Part shown: positions 25,930 to 36,448 of the stretch, one piece after another | How positions within the stretch are numbered: the stretch's first letter is position 1 | How the letters are laid out: the number at the start of each line of letters is the position of its first letter | Origin: Candidatus Nitrohelix vancouverensis | GTDB lineage: Bacteria > Nitrospinota > Nitrospinia > Nitrospinales > VA-1 | Assembly (NCBI GenBank): GCA_015698305.1 | Contig: CP048620.1 | Span: forward strand, 1 to 64,000 | Direction: 5' to 3' | Length of the DNA: 64,000 nt | Made by a program: the position numbers and the translations under genes | Notes under the pieces: generated by a model | Told to the model about the DNA's origin: nothing | The model's database searches: none | Seen by the model: only the letters and a program-made list of their open reading frames with translations

Positions 25930-28581
25930 ATGAAAATTGAACTCGAAAAGCAATACGATCCGCATCAGGCGGAAGATCACTGGTCGCGTTACTGGGAAGA
26001 AAACGGTTATTACCGCGCCGACGCCGAACAAGCCGGCCCGCCCTACAGCATCGTCATCCCTCCGCCCAACATCACCGGATCGCTCCATATAGGCCACGCC
26101 TTCAACAACACCCTGCAGGACATTCTGACGCGCTGGAAGCGCATGCTGGGATTCAATGCGCTCTGGCAACCCGGCACCGACCATGCGGGCATCGCCACGC
26201 AAAACGTCGTTGAGCGCCAGTTGCGCGCCGAAGGAACCGACCGGCAAACACTGGGACGCGACGCCTTCATCGAACGCATCTGGACCTGGCGCAAGGAATC
26301 GGGCGGAACCATCGAACGCCAACTGCGCAAGCTCGGCGCCTCTCTCGACTGGGAGCGCAATCGCTTCACCATGGACGACGGCCTCTCCAAAGCCGTGCGC
26401 GAAGTCTTCGTCTCGCTCTACGAAGAGGGTTTGATTTACAAAGGCGACTACATCATCAACTGGTGTCCGCGTTGCCACACCGCGCTGTCCGACCTCGAGG
26501 TGGAACATCAGGAAAAGCTCGGCGCCCTTTACGAAATCCGTTATCCCGTCAAGGGAAGCGACGAACATTTGATCATCGCCACCACCCGACCGGAAACACT
26601 GCTCGGCGACACCGCCGTAGCGATCAACCCGGAAGACGAACGCCACACCGGCATGAAGGGAAAGACGCTGATCCTTCCCCTGCTCAATCGCGAGATCCCC
26701 ATCATCGAAGACGCTTACGTCGATCTCGCCTTCGGCACCGGCGCGCTGAAAGTCACGCCCGCGCACGATCCGAACGACTTCGAACTCGGGCGGCGCCATC
26801 AACTCGAAAGCATCAACGTATTGACCCCCGACGCGGCGATGAATGAAAACGCAGGCGCCTACCAGGGACTCGACCGTTTCGACTGCCGCAAAAAAATCGT
26901 CGAGGACTTGCAGGAACAAGGTCTGCTCGTCAGCGTGGAAGACCACATGCATTCCGTCGGCCATTGCTACCGCTGTAAAACCGTCGTCGAGCCGTATCTC
27001 TCCAAACAATGGTTCGTGAGAGCGAAACCTCTGGCGGAACCGGCGATCCAGGCGGTGCGCGACGGCTCTATCGAAATCATTCCGAAATTCTGGGAGAACA
27101 CTTATTTCGAATGGATGGAAAATATCCGCGACTGGTGCATCTCACGGCAAATCTGGTGGGGACACCAGATCCCCGCGTGGTTCTGTAGCGACTGCGACAA
27201 GATGACCGTCTCGCGCGAAGACCCGGAGCAATGCGAACATTGCGGCTCGAAGCAAATTGAACGCGAAAGCGACGTGCTCGACACCTGGTTCAGTTCCGCG
27301 CTGTGGCCCTTCTCGACGCTCGGCTGGCCGGAGAAAACCAAATCGCTGGAAACCTATTACCCCACCTCCCTGCTCTGCACCGGATTCGACATTTTATTTT
27401 TCTGGGTCGCGCGCATGGTCATGATGGGATTGAAATTCATGGGAGAGGTTCCCTTCAAGCAAGTCTATATTCACGCTCTGGTGCGCGACGCTGAAGGTCA
27501 GAAAATGAGCAAGACCAAGGGCAACGTCATCGACCCTCTCGCCATCATGAGCGAATACGGAACCGACGCCCTGCGCTTCACCCTCGCCGCCTTCGCCGCG
27601 CAGGGACGCGACGTGAAACTGGCGGAAGATCGCATCGAAGGCTACCGCAACTTCTGCAACAAAATCTGGAACGCTTCGCGTTTCATCTTCATGAATCTGG
27701 AAGACTATTCCGGTACGACCCGCGACTTGAAGAGCGCGACGCTGGCAACGGAGGACCGCTGGATTCTCAGCCGCCTCAACGCCGCATCGAAAGAGATCAA
27801 TCAGGCGCTCGATAATTTCAAGTTCAACGAAGCGGCGATGGCGCTGTACAAATTCATCTGGCACGAGTTCTGCGACTGGTACATCGAGTTGAGCAAGCCG
27901 CGCCTGTTCAAAACCGGAGACGAAAAAAAATCCGCGCAGGAAATCCTCCTACACGTACTTGAAAGCAGTCTGCGATTGATGCATCCTTTCATGCCTTTCA
28001 TCTCCGAAGAAATCTGGCAGAAACTGCCCGGCTCCAGCGGAAGCATCATGAAAGCCTCGTACCCGACTTACGATGAAGCCTTCAGCGACGAAGCGGCGGA
28101 GAAGGAAATGGAACTGTTCATGAACGTCGTCGCCGGAGTGCGCAACATTCGCGGCGAGATGAACATCAACCCCGGACTGAAATTGCGTATCCTGATCAAA
28201 ACCGGAGACGCCTGGGCGCTCGACGCCCTGCAAAAGCACGGCGACGCGATCTGCAAGCTGGCCCGTCTTGAAACGCTGGAATGCGGCCCGGAAATCGTCA
28301 AGCCCAAAGGCGCCGCCTCATCAGTGGTCGACGGGATGGACCTGTTCGCGCCCCTGGAAGGCGTCATTGATTTCGCCGATGAGAAAAAACGGGTTGAAAA
28401 AGAATTGAAGAAAATTCAGAAAGAATGGGAATTGCTCGATAAGAAATTGTCCAATCCCAATTTTGTCGACAAGGCCCCCGCCGAAGTGGTGGCAAAAGAC
28501 ACGCAACGAAAAGACGATCTGGCAGAGAAGCGGGAACGCCTCGACACGCACCTGAAAACGGTGTCCGAAGCGCTTGGCTAA
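25930..28581 (+). CDS. valS: Valyl-tRNA synthetase
   Basis: 883 residues, class Ia synthetase. PPPNITGSLHIGHAFNN (HIGH motif, about 41-57), editing domain CP1 with TTRPETLLGDTAVAINPED, the KMSKTKGNVIDP motif and a C-terminal coiled coil (EKKRVEKELKKIQKEWELLDKKL) typical of ValRS. Charges tRNA-Val. A short hairpin (25801-25818) precedes the gene, but there is no T-box sequence. Confidence 0.97.
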   Translation: MKIELEKQYDPHQAEDHWSRYWEENGYYRADAEQAGPPYSIVIPPPNITGSLHIGHAFNNTLQDILTRWKRMLGFNALWQPGTDHAGIATQNVVERQLRAEGTDRQTLGRDAFIERIWTWRKESGGTIERQLRKLGASLDWERNRFTMDDGLSKAVREVFVSLYEEGLIYKGDYIINWCPRCHTALSDLEVEHQEKLGALYEIRYPVKGSDEHLIIATTRPETLLGDTAVAINPEDERHTGMKGKTLILPLLNREIPIIEDAYVDLAFGTGALKVTPAHDPNDFELGRRHQLESINVLTPDAAMNENAGAYQGLDRFDCRKKIVEDLQEQGLLVSVEDHMHSVGHCYRCKTVVEPYLSKQWFVRAKPLAEPAIQAVRDGSIEIIPKFWENTYFEWMENIRDWCISRQIWWGHQIPAWFCSDCDKMTVSREDPEQCEHCGSKQIERESDVLDTWFSSALWPFSTLGWPEKTKSLETYYPTSLLCTGFDILFFWVARMVMMGLKFMGEVPFKQVYIHALVRDAEGQKMSKTKGNVIDPLAIMSEYGTDALRFTLAAFAAQGRDVKLAEDRIEGYRNFCNKIWNASRFIFMNLEDYSGTTRDLKSATLATEDRWILSRLNAASKEINQALDNFKFNEAAMALYKFIWHEFCDWYIELSKPRLFKTGDEKKSAQEILLHVLESSLRLMHPFMPFISEEIWQKLPGSSGSIMKASYPTYDEAFSDEAAEKEMELFMNVVAGVRNIRGEMNINPGLKLRILIKTGDAWALDALQKHGDAICKLARLETLECGPEIVKPKGAASSVVDGMDLFAPLEGVIDFADEKKRVEKELKKIQKEWELLDKKLSNPNFVDKAPAEVVAKDTQRKDDLAEKRERLDTHLKTVSEALG

Positions 28582-28632
28582 AAACAGACTCGCTTAACTC
28601 AGTTACTTAAAACACAATACAGGCCCCTAATC

Positions 28633-30450
28633 ATGAACGCTCCAGTAAACTACAAGTCACGCGACGACATCCCCGAAGATTCCACCTGGGATCTTTCCAA
28701 CCTTTATTCCGCCGATGATCGCTGGGAAAAGGAAGTCGCCGAATTGGAATCGCGCGTTGAGGGCTATGCCGCGTTCAAGGGAACCTTCGCTAAAGGCGCC
28801 GCCAGCATTCAATCCTGCATCGAATTCGACGCCGAATGCATGCGCCAGCTCGACCGGGTTTACACCTACGCGCATTTGCGCAACGACGAAGACAAGACCA
28901 AGGTCTCGCGACAGGAACAATTCGAAAAAGCCGTCAACATCGCGACCCGACTCTCGCAGGCGCGCAGTTTCATCGACTCCGAACTGATGTCGATACCAGC
29001 GGACGAAATGGCGAAGAATCTCGAATCCGAATCGTTGAAACCCTATAAATTGTATTTGGAAAAAATTCTACGTTACCGCGAGCACACCCTGTCCGAGCAG
29101 GAAGAGTATCTTTTGGCTTCTTCGATGGACATGGCCCGCGCCGCGCGCGAAGGCTTCGACATGCTCGACAACGCCGATTTAAAACTCGGCTCCGTCACCG
29201 ACGCCGAAGGCGTCGAGACCATCATCACGCACGGCAATTTCCAAAGTCTCCTGCAAAGCTATGACCGCGACCTGAGAAAAAACTCCTTCCATACGTTTTA
29301 CGAAGCCTATCAGAACCACAGCTTCACCTATGGCGCCTTGCTGGCAGGAAGCGTGAAGAAGGATTTGTTCTACGCCCGCGCCCGACGCTATTCGGGAGCC
29401 AGAGAGCAGGCGCTGTTTTCGGAAAACATATCCGCAGACGTTTACGACAATCTCATCGCCAGCGTGCACGCGAACCTGGAACCGCTCTACAAGTATTTCG
29501 ACATCAGAAAACGTTTATTGAAGCTCGACGAATTACGCGTTTACGACACGCTCGTGCCGCTCGTCGACAACGTCGAATGGAACATGTCCTACGAAGACGC
29601 CGTCGAGAAAATCGACTCCGCCCTGCAACCGCTGGGCGCGGATTATGTCGCGATTCTGAAACAGGGATTATTGAATCAACGCTGGGTGGACCGTTACGAA
29701 TCTCCAGGAAAACGGAGCGGCGCCTATTCGTCGGGATGTTACGATTCCAACCCCTACATTCTGATGAATTACCGCGAGGACAATATCAATAGCGTGTACA
29801 CTTTGATCCATGAAGCCGGTCATTCGATGCATTCCTATTACTCCCGAAAAAACCAGCCTTATCTGGACGCCGACTACACGATCTTTGTCGCCGAAGTCGC
29901 TTCGACGTTTAACGAAGCCCTTCTCACCCGCAAACTGCTTGAGGAAACGACCGACCCTCAAATGAAGATTTATTTATTGTGCAGGGAAATCGACAATTTT
30001 CGCGGCACTCTGTACCGTCAAACCATGTTCGCAGAATTCGAAAGGGAGATACACGCCGCCGCAGAATCGGGCGTTCCTCTGACCGCCGACTACTTTAAAA
30101 GTGTTTACAAAAAGCTATTATCGTTGTATTTTGGTAGAAACGTCACCTTAGACGAATGCCTGTCGCTCGAATGCTTTCGCATCCCGCATTTTTATTTCAG
30201 CTTTTATGTTTATAAGTACGCGACAGGCATCTCCGCCGCCTACGCCCTTGCCGACCGCGTATCGCAGGGCGGCAAATCTGAGCTTGAGGATTACCTGAAT
30301 TTTCTTCGCTCCGGAGGTTCCAAATACCCCATCGATTTGCTCAAGGACGCCGGGGTGGATATGACATCCCCACAGCCCGTGGATGCGGCATTAACTAAAT
30401 TTTCCGACTTGGTCAACCAACTAGAAACTTTAACTTCCCAATCAACATGA
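28633..30450 (+). CDS. pepF: Oligoendopeptidase F
   Basis: 605 residues of the M3 family, with zinc motif HEAGHSMHSYYS at about residue 393 and a downstream Glu in FVAEVASTFNEAL completing the ligands. Predicted cytoplasmic (no signal). PepF cleaves oligopeptides of roughly 7-17 residues. It follows valS by 51 bases and may be cotranscribed. Full typical length. Confidence 0.95.
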   Translation: MNAPVNYKSRDDIPEDSTWDLSNLYSADDRWEKEVAELESRVEGYAAFKGTFAKGAASIQSCIEFDAECMRQLDRVYTYAHLRNDEDKTKVSRQEQFEKAVNIATRLSQARSFIDSELMSIPADEMAKNLESESLKPYKLYLEKILRYREHTLSEQEEYLLASSMDMARAAREGFDMLDNADLKLGSVTDAEGVETIITHGNFQSLLQSYDRDLRKNSFHTFYEAYQNHSFTYGALLAGSVKKDLFYARARRYSGAREQALFSENISADVYDNLIASVHANLEPLYKYFDIRKRLLKLDELRVYDTLVPLVDNVEWNMSYEDAVEKIDSALQPLGADYVAILKQGLLNQRWVDRYESPGKRSGAYSSGCYDSNPYILMNYREDNINSVYTLIHEAGHSMHSYYSRKNQPYLDADYTIFVAEVASTFNEALLTRKLLEETTDPQMKIYLLCREIDNFRGTLYRQTMFAEFEREIHAAAESGVPLTADYFKSVYKKLLSLYFGRNVTLDECLSLECFRIPHFYFSFYVYKYATGISAAYALADRVSQGGKSELEDYLNFLRSGGSKYPIDLLKDAGVDMTSPQPVDAALTKFSDLVNQLETLTSQST

Positions 30451-30547
30451 AACCGTTCTACTTATATAACGACGCCGCAAATGCGTCTGCTGCTCCATGC
30501 GGCGAAACATTTCATCATCCAATAATTTTTAGTGGAGGCTCCGAATT

Positions 30548-31369
30548 TTGAAAAAAACAGGAACATTCCAACGGCCGGCGAACAAGTCCGAATCCAACAA
30601 TCGACGCTCGCAAAACGGGAACCGGCCATCCAATTCCAATTCACTTTCCGGCTCCAATTCAGGCTCTAATTCCTCTCCGCAGAGAAGGAATAAACAGAAT
30701 AGCCAGCAACAGCAAAACAGTTTGCGCCAATGGCTGTCTCCAGCCTCGTCCAAAACGCTGACCTCGCATCTGTCCATGGGGCAAAACCGACGCAACGAAA
30801 ACGGCGTCGATAAAAACGGCGTCAAAACCGACGGTAAAAAATTCAACGGAAAAAACTCCGGGCGGCCTCAGCAAAAGAACAAATTCCGTCCCGATAACAA
30901 ATTCAAAAACAAAAACAATCGACCGCACAAACCGCAGGAAGCCAACGGCGCTGTCGCGGACTCGGGCCAGCCAAATCCATCGACAATGCCGGTCGGCAAG
31001 TCCTCGAATGCGGACGTCGCTAAAATTGATCCCTTTGAATTATTCTGCGCCTATCATCTTGGCATTCAGCCGAACAACCAGTATCGCCCCGCTAATATGA
31101 ATGAAGTCGCGCAACGCTTCGGGGCCAATCCCGCCATCATCAAACAAGCTTCAAAAGAATACGGGATGGACGCCGCGGCCTTACTCGACAAGGATTTTGA
31201 TATGGCGATGGCGCAGTTGGATATCCAGGTTGCGCCGGAAGGAATCAATCGCAAAGAACTCGCAAAATCGATTTACGAAGAGTTTTTAAACGCGCCCATT
31301 CAAAAACGCGACTGGAAAAAAATTCTGGAAGAAGATCAAAAAGAGAATATGAAAATTTTCGGACGTTAA
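30548..31369 (+). CDS. Asn/Gln-rich low-complexity protein with conserved-looking helical C-terminus
   Basis: 273 residues from a TTG start; GGAGG lies 9 bases upstream, and no better start exists in frame. The first 160 residues are rich in Asn, Ser, Gln, Lys and Arg (NKNNRPHKPQ, QQQNSLRQ), intrinsically disordered and basic, as in RNA-binding or condensate-forming proteins. Residues 165-273 look folded and helical; VAQRFGANPAIIKQASKEYGM resembles a helix-turn-helix. No family recognised. Convergent with dacB, the two stops overlapping by four bases. Confidence 0.7.
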   Translation: MKKTGTFQRPANKSESNNRRSQNGNRPSNSNSLSGSNSGSNSSPQRRNKQNSQQQQNSLRQWLSPASSKTLTSHLSMGQNRRNENGVDKNGVKTDGKKFNGKNSGRPQQKNKFRPDNKFKNKNNRPHKPQEANGAVADSGQPNPSTMPVGKSSNADVAKIDPFELFCAYHLGIQPNNQYRPANMNEVAQRFGANPAIIKQASKEYGMDAAALLDKDFDMAMAQLDIQVAPEGINRKELAKSIYEEFLNAPIQKRDWKKILEEDQKENMKIFGR

Positions 31370-32889
31370 GGCTGTTCGTCCGTAGAAGAATCGACAGCAG
31401 GCGCTGTCGCCTCCTGTCTGGGCGCTCTGTGGAATTTCAGCGCTTCTTTGATCATAGCGTTCTGAATGCGCTTCACCCTGCCGTTCGAACACTTCAAGTC
31501 ATTCATCAATATCGAAAAAGCAAACCGCTCTCCGTCCGCTGATTGTAAATACCCCGACAAGGAACTCGTAAAATTAAGCGTGCCTGTTTTGACCCGCACT
31601 TTCTGCGATTCCGGCACTCGCTTCAAACGATCCTCCACGCTACCGTCCACCCCCATCACCGCGAGCGAACCAAAAAACTCGGGAAACACGCTCCAGTCCT
31701 GAAACATATCGCGCAATACAGAAACCAGCAAATCCGCAGACAAACGGTTGCGCCGGGTCAGCCCCGAACCGTCGTGCACCTTGAATTGTTCCTGCCCATA
31801 GCCCAGCGATCGAAGGTAGCCCTCGATCACGTTCAATCCTTTCGATGTGGTTCCCGGAGGCCCTTCCTTCAAGCCGCCAATGGTCTTCACCAATTGTTCC
31901 GCCATGAAGTTATTGCTGAACTTGTTGACGCCGCGCAGGCTCAAGGCCAGCGGCTCTGAATAAAACTCCGTTAATAAAGGAACGTGATTCGGCATGGCAT
32001 CTCGGCGCACGTCGCCGTCGACTTCCACCCCCGCCCGGATGAGGAAATCCTTGAAGGTCGATCCCATATAATACGAGGGCTGGGTGATGTTCACATAATG
32101 AAGAGAACGCGCCTGATCCTGGGAAATCTGACCGGTCACCGTGATGCGATCAAAGCGATCCCCCGGCAGGCGATTCACAATCAATCGCCCTCGCTTGCCG
32201 GGAGGCAGGGTCGTCGCACGATTGTCCAGGTGGATGTAATCCACTGACGGCTCGATCACTACGATGGGAGCGGCGTTCACTTTCGGAGACGGCGCGACAT
32301 GAACGCCGACGGTGTTGAAATTCAGCGACAACGCTCCAAGCGGCGCGTTATAGGCCTCCGACCCGGCCCGCTTTTTCCAGGATTCCACGCGCCGAATGTC
32401 GTCAAAAAAACTGTCGTCGACCAGAATATCGCCGGTGATTTTCTTCAAGGGCAAATTTCGCACCTGTTGCGCCATCAACCACAATTGCTCCGTCACCAGC
32501 TTGGGGTCGCCATAACCCTTGACGTACAAATCCCCCTCCAGAACCTCATCCTGAATTCTTGCCGACGAATACAGACCCGTCATGAAACGGTAATCCGGCC
32601 CCAGAGTTTTCAAAGCGACCGCCGACGTGATCAGTTTCATATTCGACGCCGGTATCAGAAGCGCGTCGCTCCGCACCGAATACAAAACCTCTTCGTTCGC
32701 CAAAGACACGAATTTGACGCTGAAATTTTTCTGGCTCAAACAACGGTTGGACAGAATCCGGTCCAGCGCGTTCTGAAACTTCGCCTCAGGAGATGCGGAG
32801 GTTTGCGACACTGCCGGCGAATGAACGCCAAAGAAAAAAAGTAAGGATAAGACAGGAATGCTGATGAAGCGATGCAAGGTATTTCTCAT
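31366..32889 (-). CDS. dacB: D-alanyl-D-alanine carboxypeptidase/endopeptidase (PBP4 family)
   Basis: 507 residues from ATG 32889, at the start of a signal peptide (MRNTLHRFISIPVLSLLFFFGVHSPAVS); an upstream TTG would put ten charged residues before it. Active-site motifs of class C low-mass PBPs are present: S-x-x-K in PASNMKLIT, S-x-N in SNNFMAEQL and KTGT in VRVKTGTLNFTSSLSG. The region between the first two contains the extra domain usual for PBP4. Acts in the periplasm on peptidoglycan peptides. Confidence 0.93.
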   Translation of the reverse strand: MRNTLHRFISIPVLSLLFFFGVHSPAVSQTSASPEAKFQNALDRILSNRCLSQKNFSVKFVSLANEEVLYSVRSDALLIPASNMKLITSAVALKTLGPDYRFMTGLYSSARIQDEVLEGDLYVKGYGDPKLVTEQLWLMAQQVRNLPLKKITGDILVDDSFFDDIRRVESWKKRAGSEAYNAPLGALSLNFNTVGVHVAPSPKVNAAPIVVIEPSVDYIHLDNRATTLPPGKRGRLIVNRLPGDRFDRITVTGQISQDQARSLHYVNITQPSYYMGSTFKDFLIRAGVEVDGDVRRDAMPNHVPLLTEFYSEPLALSLRGVNKFSNNFMAEQLVKTIGGLKEGPPGTTSKGLNVIEGYLRSLGYGQEQFKVHDGSGLTRRNRLSADLLVSVLRDMFQDWSVFPEFFGSLAVMGVDGSVEDRLKRVPESQKVRVKTGTLNFTSSLSGYLQSADGERFAFSILMNDLKCSNGRVKRIQNAMIKEALKFHRAPRQEATAPAVDSSTDEQP

Positions 32890-32972
32890 AGAAAAAATTC
32901 TACCCAAGCCCTTCGGCAATTACAAACAGGTTTTGTATTTCTTTTCTGAACCCAATACTTTATAATTCAAAT

Positions 32973-33497
32973 ATGATTGAATTCACCCACATTAAATACG
33001 GTGTTGCGATTTCTCTTGTCGCGATTTTGTTCGGCATCTTTATGGGTCTGTCTTTCGGTTGTTGTGAAGACATGTTCAAAGATAAATTCAAACAAGACGC
33101 GCAGGCCGCGCTGAGTACCGTCTACAAAGGCGACAAAGCTCTGGCGGATAAAGTGGCCAGCAAATCCTGGGTGTACATGAAGCGCGCTCATTTGCATTCG
33201 CAAACCATGGGCGTCATCGCTATCGTGTTCTCGATCCTGGCCGCCTGGTTGAAATTCCCGCGTATACAACAATTAGGCATCTCGCTTTTGGGAGGCATCG
33301 GTTCTCTTGGTTATGGCGTCTTCTGGCTCCTCGCCGGATTCCTCGCGCCCGGTATGGGTTCGACGGGTAAAGCCAAAAATACCGTAGAACTGATCGCCCA
33401 GGCCTCGGCAGGTTCCTTTTTCATCGCCGCCGTCGCCCTGTTTTGCCTGCTCGCCTATCGAATGTTTAGCAAACAACCCGCTGTCAAAGTAAAATAA
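32973..33497 (+). CDS. Four-helix integral membrane protein of unknown function
   Basis: 174 residues with four hydrophobic segments (about 9-29, 76-93, 100-125 and 140-163) and a soluble loop (about 32-72) that follows Cys-Cys in GLSFGCCEDMF. Start ATG 32973. I do not recognise the family; it has the look of a membrane protein with a periplasmic or cytosolic loop after helix 1. The next gene begins 19 bases later, so they are likely cotranscribed. Confidence 0.75.
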   Translation: MIEFTHIKYGVAISLVAILFGIFMGLSFGCCEDMFKDKFKQDAQAALSTVYKGDKALADKVASKSWVYMKRAHLHSQTMGVIAIVFSILAAWLKFPRIQQLGISLLGGIGSLGYGVFWLLAGFLAPGMGSTGKAKNTVELIAQASAGSFFIAAVALFCLLAYRMFSKQPAVKVK

Positions 33498-33516
33498 TCC
33501 TACTAAAATAATCGCT

Positions 33517-34518
33517 ATGAATTATGATCTGGTCGGGATCGGCAATGCCCTTGTGGACCTCGAAGCCAAAGTAGACGACGCCTTCATCCAACAATACTCT
33601 CTGGTCAAAGGCGGCATGACGCTTGCCAGCCCGCAAGATCAAAACACGATTTTAAAAGCTCTCGACGGTAAGACCGAAAAAATTTCCTCCGGCGGTTCCG
33701 CCGCCAACACCCTGCACGGATTCAGCGTGCTGGGAGGCAAATCCTATTATCTCGGACGCGTCGCCAACGACGACTACGGTCAACTCTACACCGAAGACAT
33801 GACCGAATGCGGCGTCGGCTTTCCCGGCCCCGACGGCGAGCCTGAAGAAACCGGCACCTGCGTGGTTCTCATCACCCCGGACTCGGAGCGGACCATGCTC
33901 ACGCATCTGGGAATTTCCGCCGAACTGCATTCCAGAAACGTCGACCCGACCATCGTCAAAAATTCAAAATGCGTCTATGTGGAAGGCTATCTGTGGACCG
34001 GCGACGAAACCCGGGCGGCCGCCAAACGCATGGTCGAAATCGCGCAGGAAAATAAAATCCCCGTCGCCTTCACCCTCAGCGACGCCTTTGTGGTGAATCT
34101 CTACAAGGAATCACTGCGCAACTTCATACAGCAAAACGTCGACATCCTGTTTTGCAATGAAGTCGAAGCGCGCGCCATGACCGATAGCGACGACGCCGAA
34201 ACCGCATTTGAAATTCTCTCGCAATGGACCGAAGTCCTGTTCCTGACGCGAGGCGCCAAAGGCTCCTGGGCGAAAAAGAAAGACGACGCCAGAGTGTCGA
34301 TCAACACCTTTCCCATCGTTCCCGTCGATACCACCGGAGCGGGCGATTTATACGCCGCAGGCGCTCTGTACGGACTCATCAACAAACGCTCGCTGGAAGA
34401 GTCTTCAATCGTAGGCTCCTATTGCGCATCGCAAGTCGTCACCCACCTCGGCGCGCGCATGCCGATCCATTCGCATACGGAAATTGAAAAAATTCTCGAA
34501 GCCTACGCCCAGTTGTAA
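33517..34518 (+). CDS. PfkB-family sugar/nucleoside kinase (adenosine-kinase-like)
   Basis: 333 residues. N-terminal NYDLVGIGNALVDLEAKVDD, the GGSAANTLHGFSVLGGKSYYLGRVANDDYG segment and the C-terminal PfkB signature PVDTTGAGDLYAAGALYGL with catalytic Asp. Overall pattern (VGIGNALVD, GGSAANT) is closest to the adenosine kinase subgroup that is common in bacteria, but substrate specificity is not proven. Convergent with the squalene-hopene cyclase gene, 7 bases apart. Confidence 0.88.
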   Translation: MNYDLVGIGNALVDLEAKVDDAFIQQYSLVKGGMTLASPQDQNTILKALDGKTEKISSGGSAANTLHGFSVLGGKSYYLGRVANDDYGQLYTEDMTECGVGFPGPDGEPEETGTCVVLITPDSERTMLTHLGISAELHSRNVDPTIVKNSKCVYVEGYLWTGDETRAAAKRMVEIAQENKIPVAFTLSDAFVVNLYKESLRNFIQQNVDILFCNEVEARAMTDSDDAETAFEILSQWTEVLFLTRGAKGSWAKKKDDARVSINTFPIVPVDTTGAGDLYAAGALYGLINKRSLEESSIVGSYCASQVVTHLGARMPIHSHTEIEKILEAYAQL

Positions 34519-34525
34519 CCGGTCT

Positions 34526-36448
34526 TCAACGCTTCTCTTCGTTACCAACGCCCGTCAATTCATTACGATATCTGGACAAAGCCATCAGCGGAAAGAAATG
34601 CTGATACATATGGTATTTGATGTAAAAATGAACGGGAAATCCCGTTCCGGTGAACTGCGGTTCGTACCAGGAACCCGTCTCGTCGAGCTGACGCTTCATC
34701 AAAAACTCCGCGCCCTTGCGCATCGCTTCGCCCTGCCCTTCTCCAAGCGCCATCAAACCCAGCATCGCCCAGGCCGTCTGCGAACAAGAGCTTTCACCCT
34801 GACCGCGCAGGGAAGGATCGGCGTAGCTGTCGCAGGTTTCGCCCCAGCCGCCGTCCTCGTTCTGATGCGCGACCAGCCAATCGACTGTCTTGCGTAAATA
34901 CGGTTGCGTCATGTCCTCGCCCATAGAGCGCAGTCCGTTCGTCACCAGAAAGGTTCCATAAATATAGTTGACGCCCCAGCGTCCCCACCAGCAACCGTCC
35001 GGCTCCTGCATCTTGCGCACAAACTCCAGAGCGCGGCGAACCTGCGGATGCTCTCGCGAGAACCCGAGCCGCCCCAGACACCATAAAATCCGACCCGTCA
35101 CGTCCGCTGTCGGTTCGTCCAGCATCGCCTTGTGATCCGCGAAAGGGATTTCGTTGAGCAATTGCAGATCGTTGTCCATATCAAAAGCGCCCCAGCCGCC
35201 GTTTTTGCTCTGCATGCTGAGCAACCAGGTCATCGCGCGTTGACACTCCGCCAATTTATGCCGGTGATCGGGCAAATCCAGCCGGTCCAGCGCGATCAGG
35301 ATTTCCGCCGTGTCGTCGTTATCGGGGTAACACTCATTATAAAATTCGAAGGCCCAGCCGCCCGGCTCGGCGTCAGGATTTTTCACCTTCCAGTCGCCCG
35401 GCTTGACCACCTGCTTTGTCAATATCCATTCGCCGCCCTTGACCAGCGCCGGATCATCGGGCGACATCCCCGAATCCAGCAAGGCGTTGATACCGATCGC
35501 CGTGTCCCACAAGGGAGAAACGCAAGCCTGGAATCCGAGTTGGTCGTCCCAGCTCAGTTCGAAACGCTCGATCGCTTCAAAGCCCTTGACCAGAGCCGGA
35601 TGATCGTCGGGATAACCCATGTAATGCAGGGCCAGCATGGAATTGAACATGGCAGGCTGAATGCCGGCGAAATCGCCCTCGTCCTCCTGATGATCCAGTA
35701 TCCAGCGCTCCGCCGCTTTCAGGGCTTTTTTGCGCAAGGGTTTCACGTTAAAGGAAGCCAAAAACTTAATAAAACGATCCATGTAGATAAAAGTATTGCG
35801 CCATGAGCTGAAGGCCGGGCCCGTGGGCTGAATCGACAGATCCCGATCCTCTTCGCGAAACAATTCCGCAATGCCCTTCTCCGCCGGCAGTTCAAACACC
35901 GGACGATAGGCGCACACCACCGACAGCGGAACCACCGTTCCGCGCGACCAGCTCGACATCTCATAGATATTGAAAGGAGAACAGTTGGGAAGCAGAACGA
36001 TCTCCACCGGAACCGCCGGGACGAAATCCCAGGAGCTTTGCCCCAGCATCGCCAGAAAAATTTTGGTGAAGACCCGCGTTTTTGCGATGCCGCCATTGGC
36101 GAAAATCGCCTCGCGCGCCTTGAGCATTTCCGGTCGGTCCACCGGAATCCCCGCCATTTTCAGGGCCAGATAGGATTCCACCGTCGAATTGATGTCGCAG
36201 GCTCCGCCGTAAAACAAAGGCCAGCTTCCATCCTCCCTCTGCTTTTTCAGCAGATAGTTCGCGCACTTTTCCATCTTGACAGAATCCACCCTTCCCATAA
36301 AATGCATGAAAAAGATATATTCCGCCGTGATGGTGGCGTTCGATTCCAGTTCGTCCACCCAGTAGCCCTCAGGATACTGTTGCGATAAAAAGAAGGTTCG
36401 GGATTTTTCAATCGCCGTTTCCAGGCGCTTGATCGTTTCAGAGTCCAT
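34526..36448 (-). CDS. shc: Squalene-hopene cyclase
   Basis: 640 residues. Several QW repeats (DGSWPLFYGG, GGWGAFD, DGCWWGRWGVNY, DGGWGETCDSY) and the catalytic D-N-D-D motif in YPDNDDTAEILIAL near residue 374, the proton donor of the family. The enzyme cyclises squalene to hopene at the inner face of the membrane for hopanoid synthesis. Full length. No other hpn gene is in the window. Confidence 0.96.
   Translation of the reverse strand: MDSETIKRLETAIEKSRTFFLSQQYPEGYWVDELESNATITAEYIFFMHFMGRVDSVKMEKCANYLLKKQREDGSWPLFYGGACDINSTVESYLALKMAGIPVDRPEMLKAREAIFANGGIAKTRVFTKIFLAMLGQSSWDFVPAVPVEIVLLPNCSPFNIYEMSSWSRGTVVPLSVVCAYRPVFELPAEKGIAELFREEDRDLSIQPTGPAFSSWRNTFIYMDRFIKFLASFNVKPLRKKALKAAERWILDHQEDEGDFAGIQPAMFNSMLALHYMGYPDDHPALVKGFEAIERFELSWDDQLGFQACVSPLWDTAIGINALLDSGMSPDDPALVKGGEWILTKQVVKPGDWKVKNPDAEPGGWAFEFYNECYPDNDDTAEILIALDRLDLPDHRHKLAECQRAMTWLLSMQSKNGGWGAFDMDNDLQLLNEIPFADHKAMLDEPTADVTGRILWCLGRLGFSREHPQVRRALEFVRKMQEPDGCWWGRWGVNYIYGTFLVTNGLRSMGEDMTQPYLRKTVDWLVAHQNEDGGWGETCDSYADPSLRGQGESSCSQTAWAMLGLMALGEGQGEAMRKGAEFLMKRQLDETGSWYEPQFTGTGFPVHFYIKYHMYQHFFPLMALSRYRNELTGVGNEEKR

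Noticed and set aside
25912-27009. 365-codon open frame opposite valS
   Set aside because: Antisense shadow of a synthetase with complete HIGH and KMSKS motifs.
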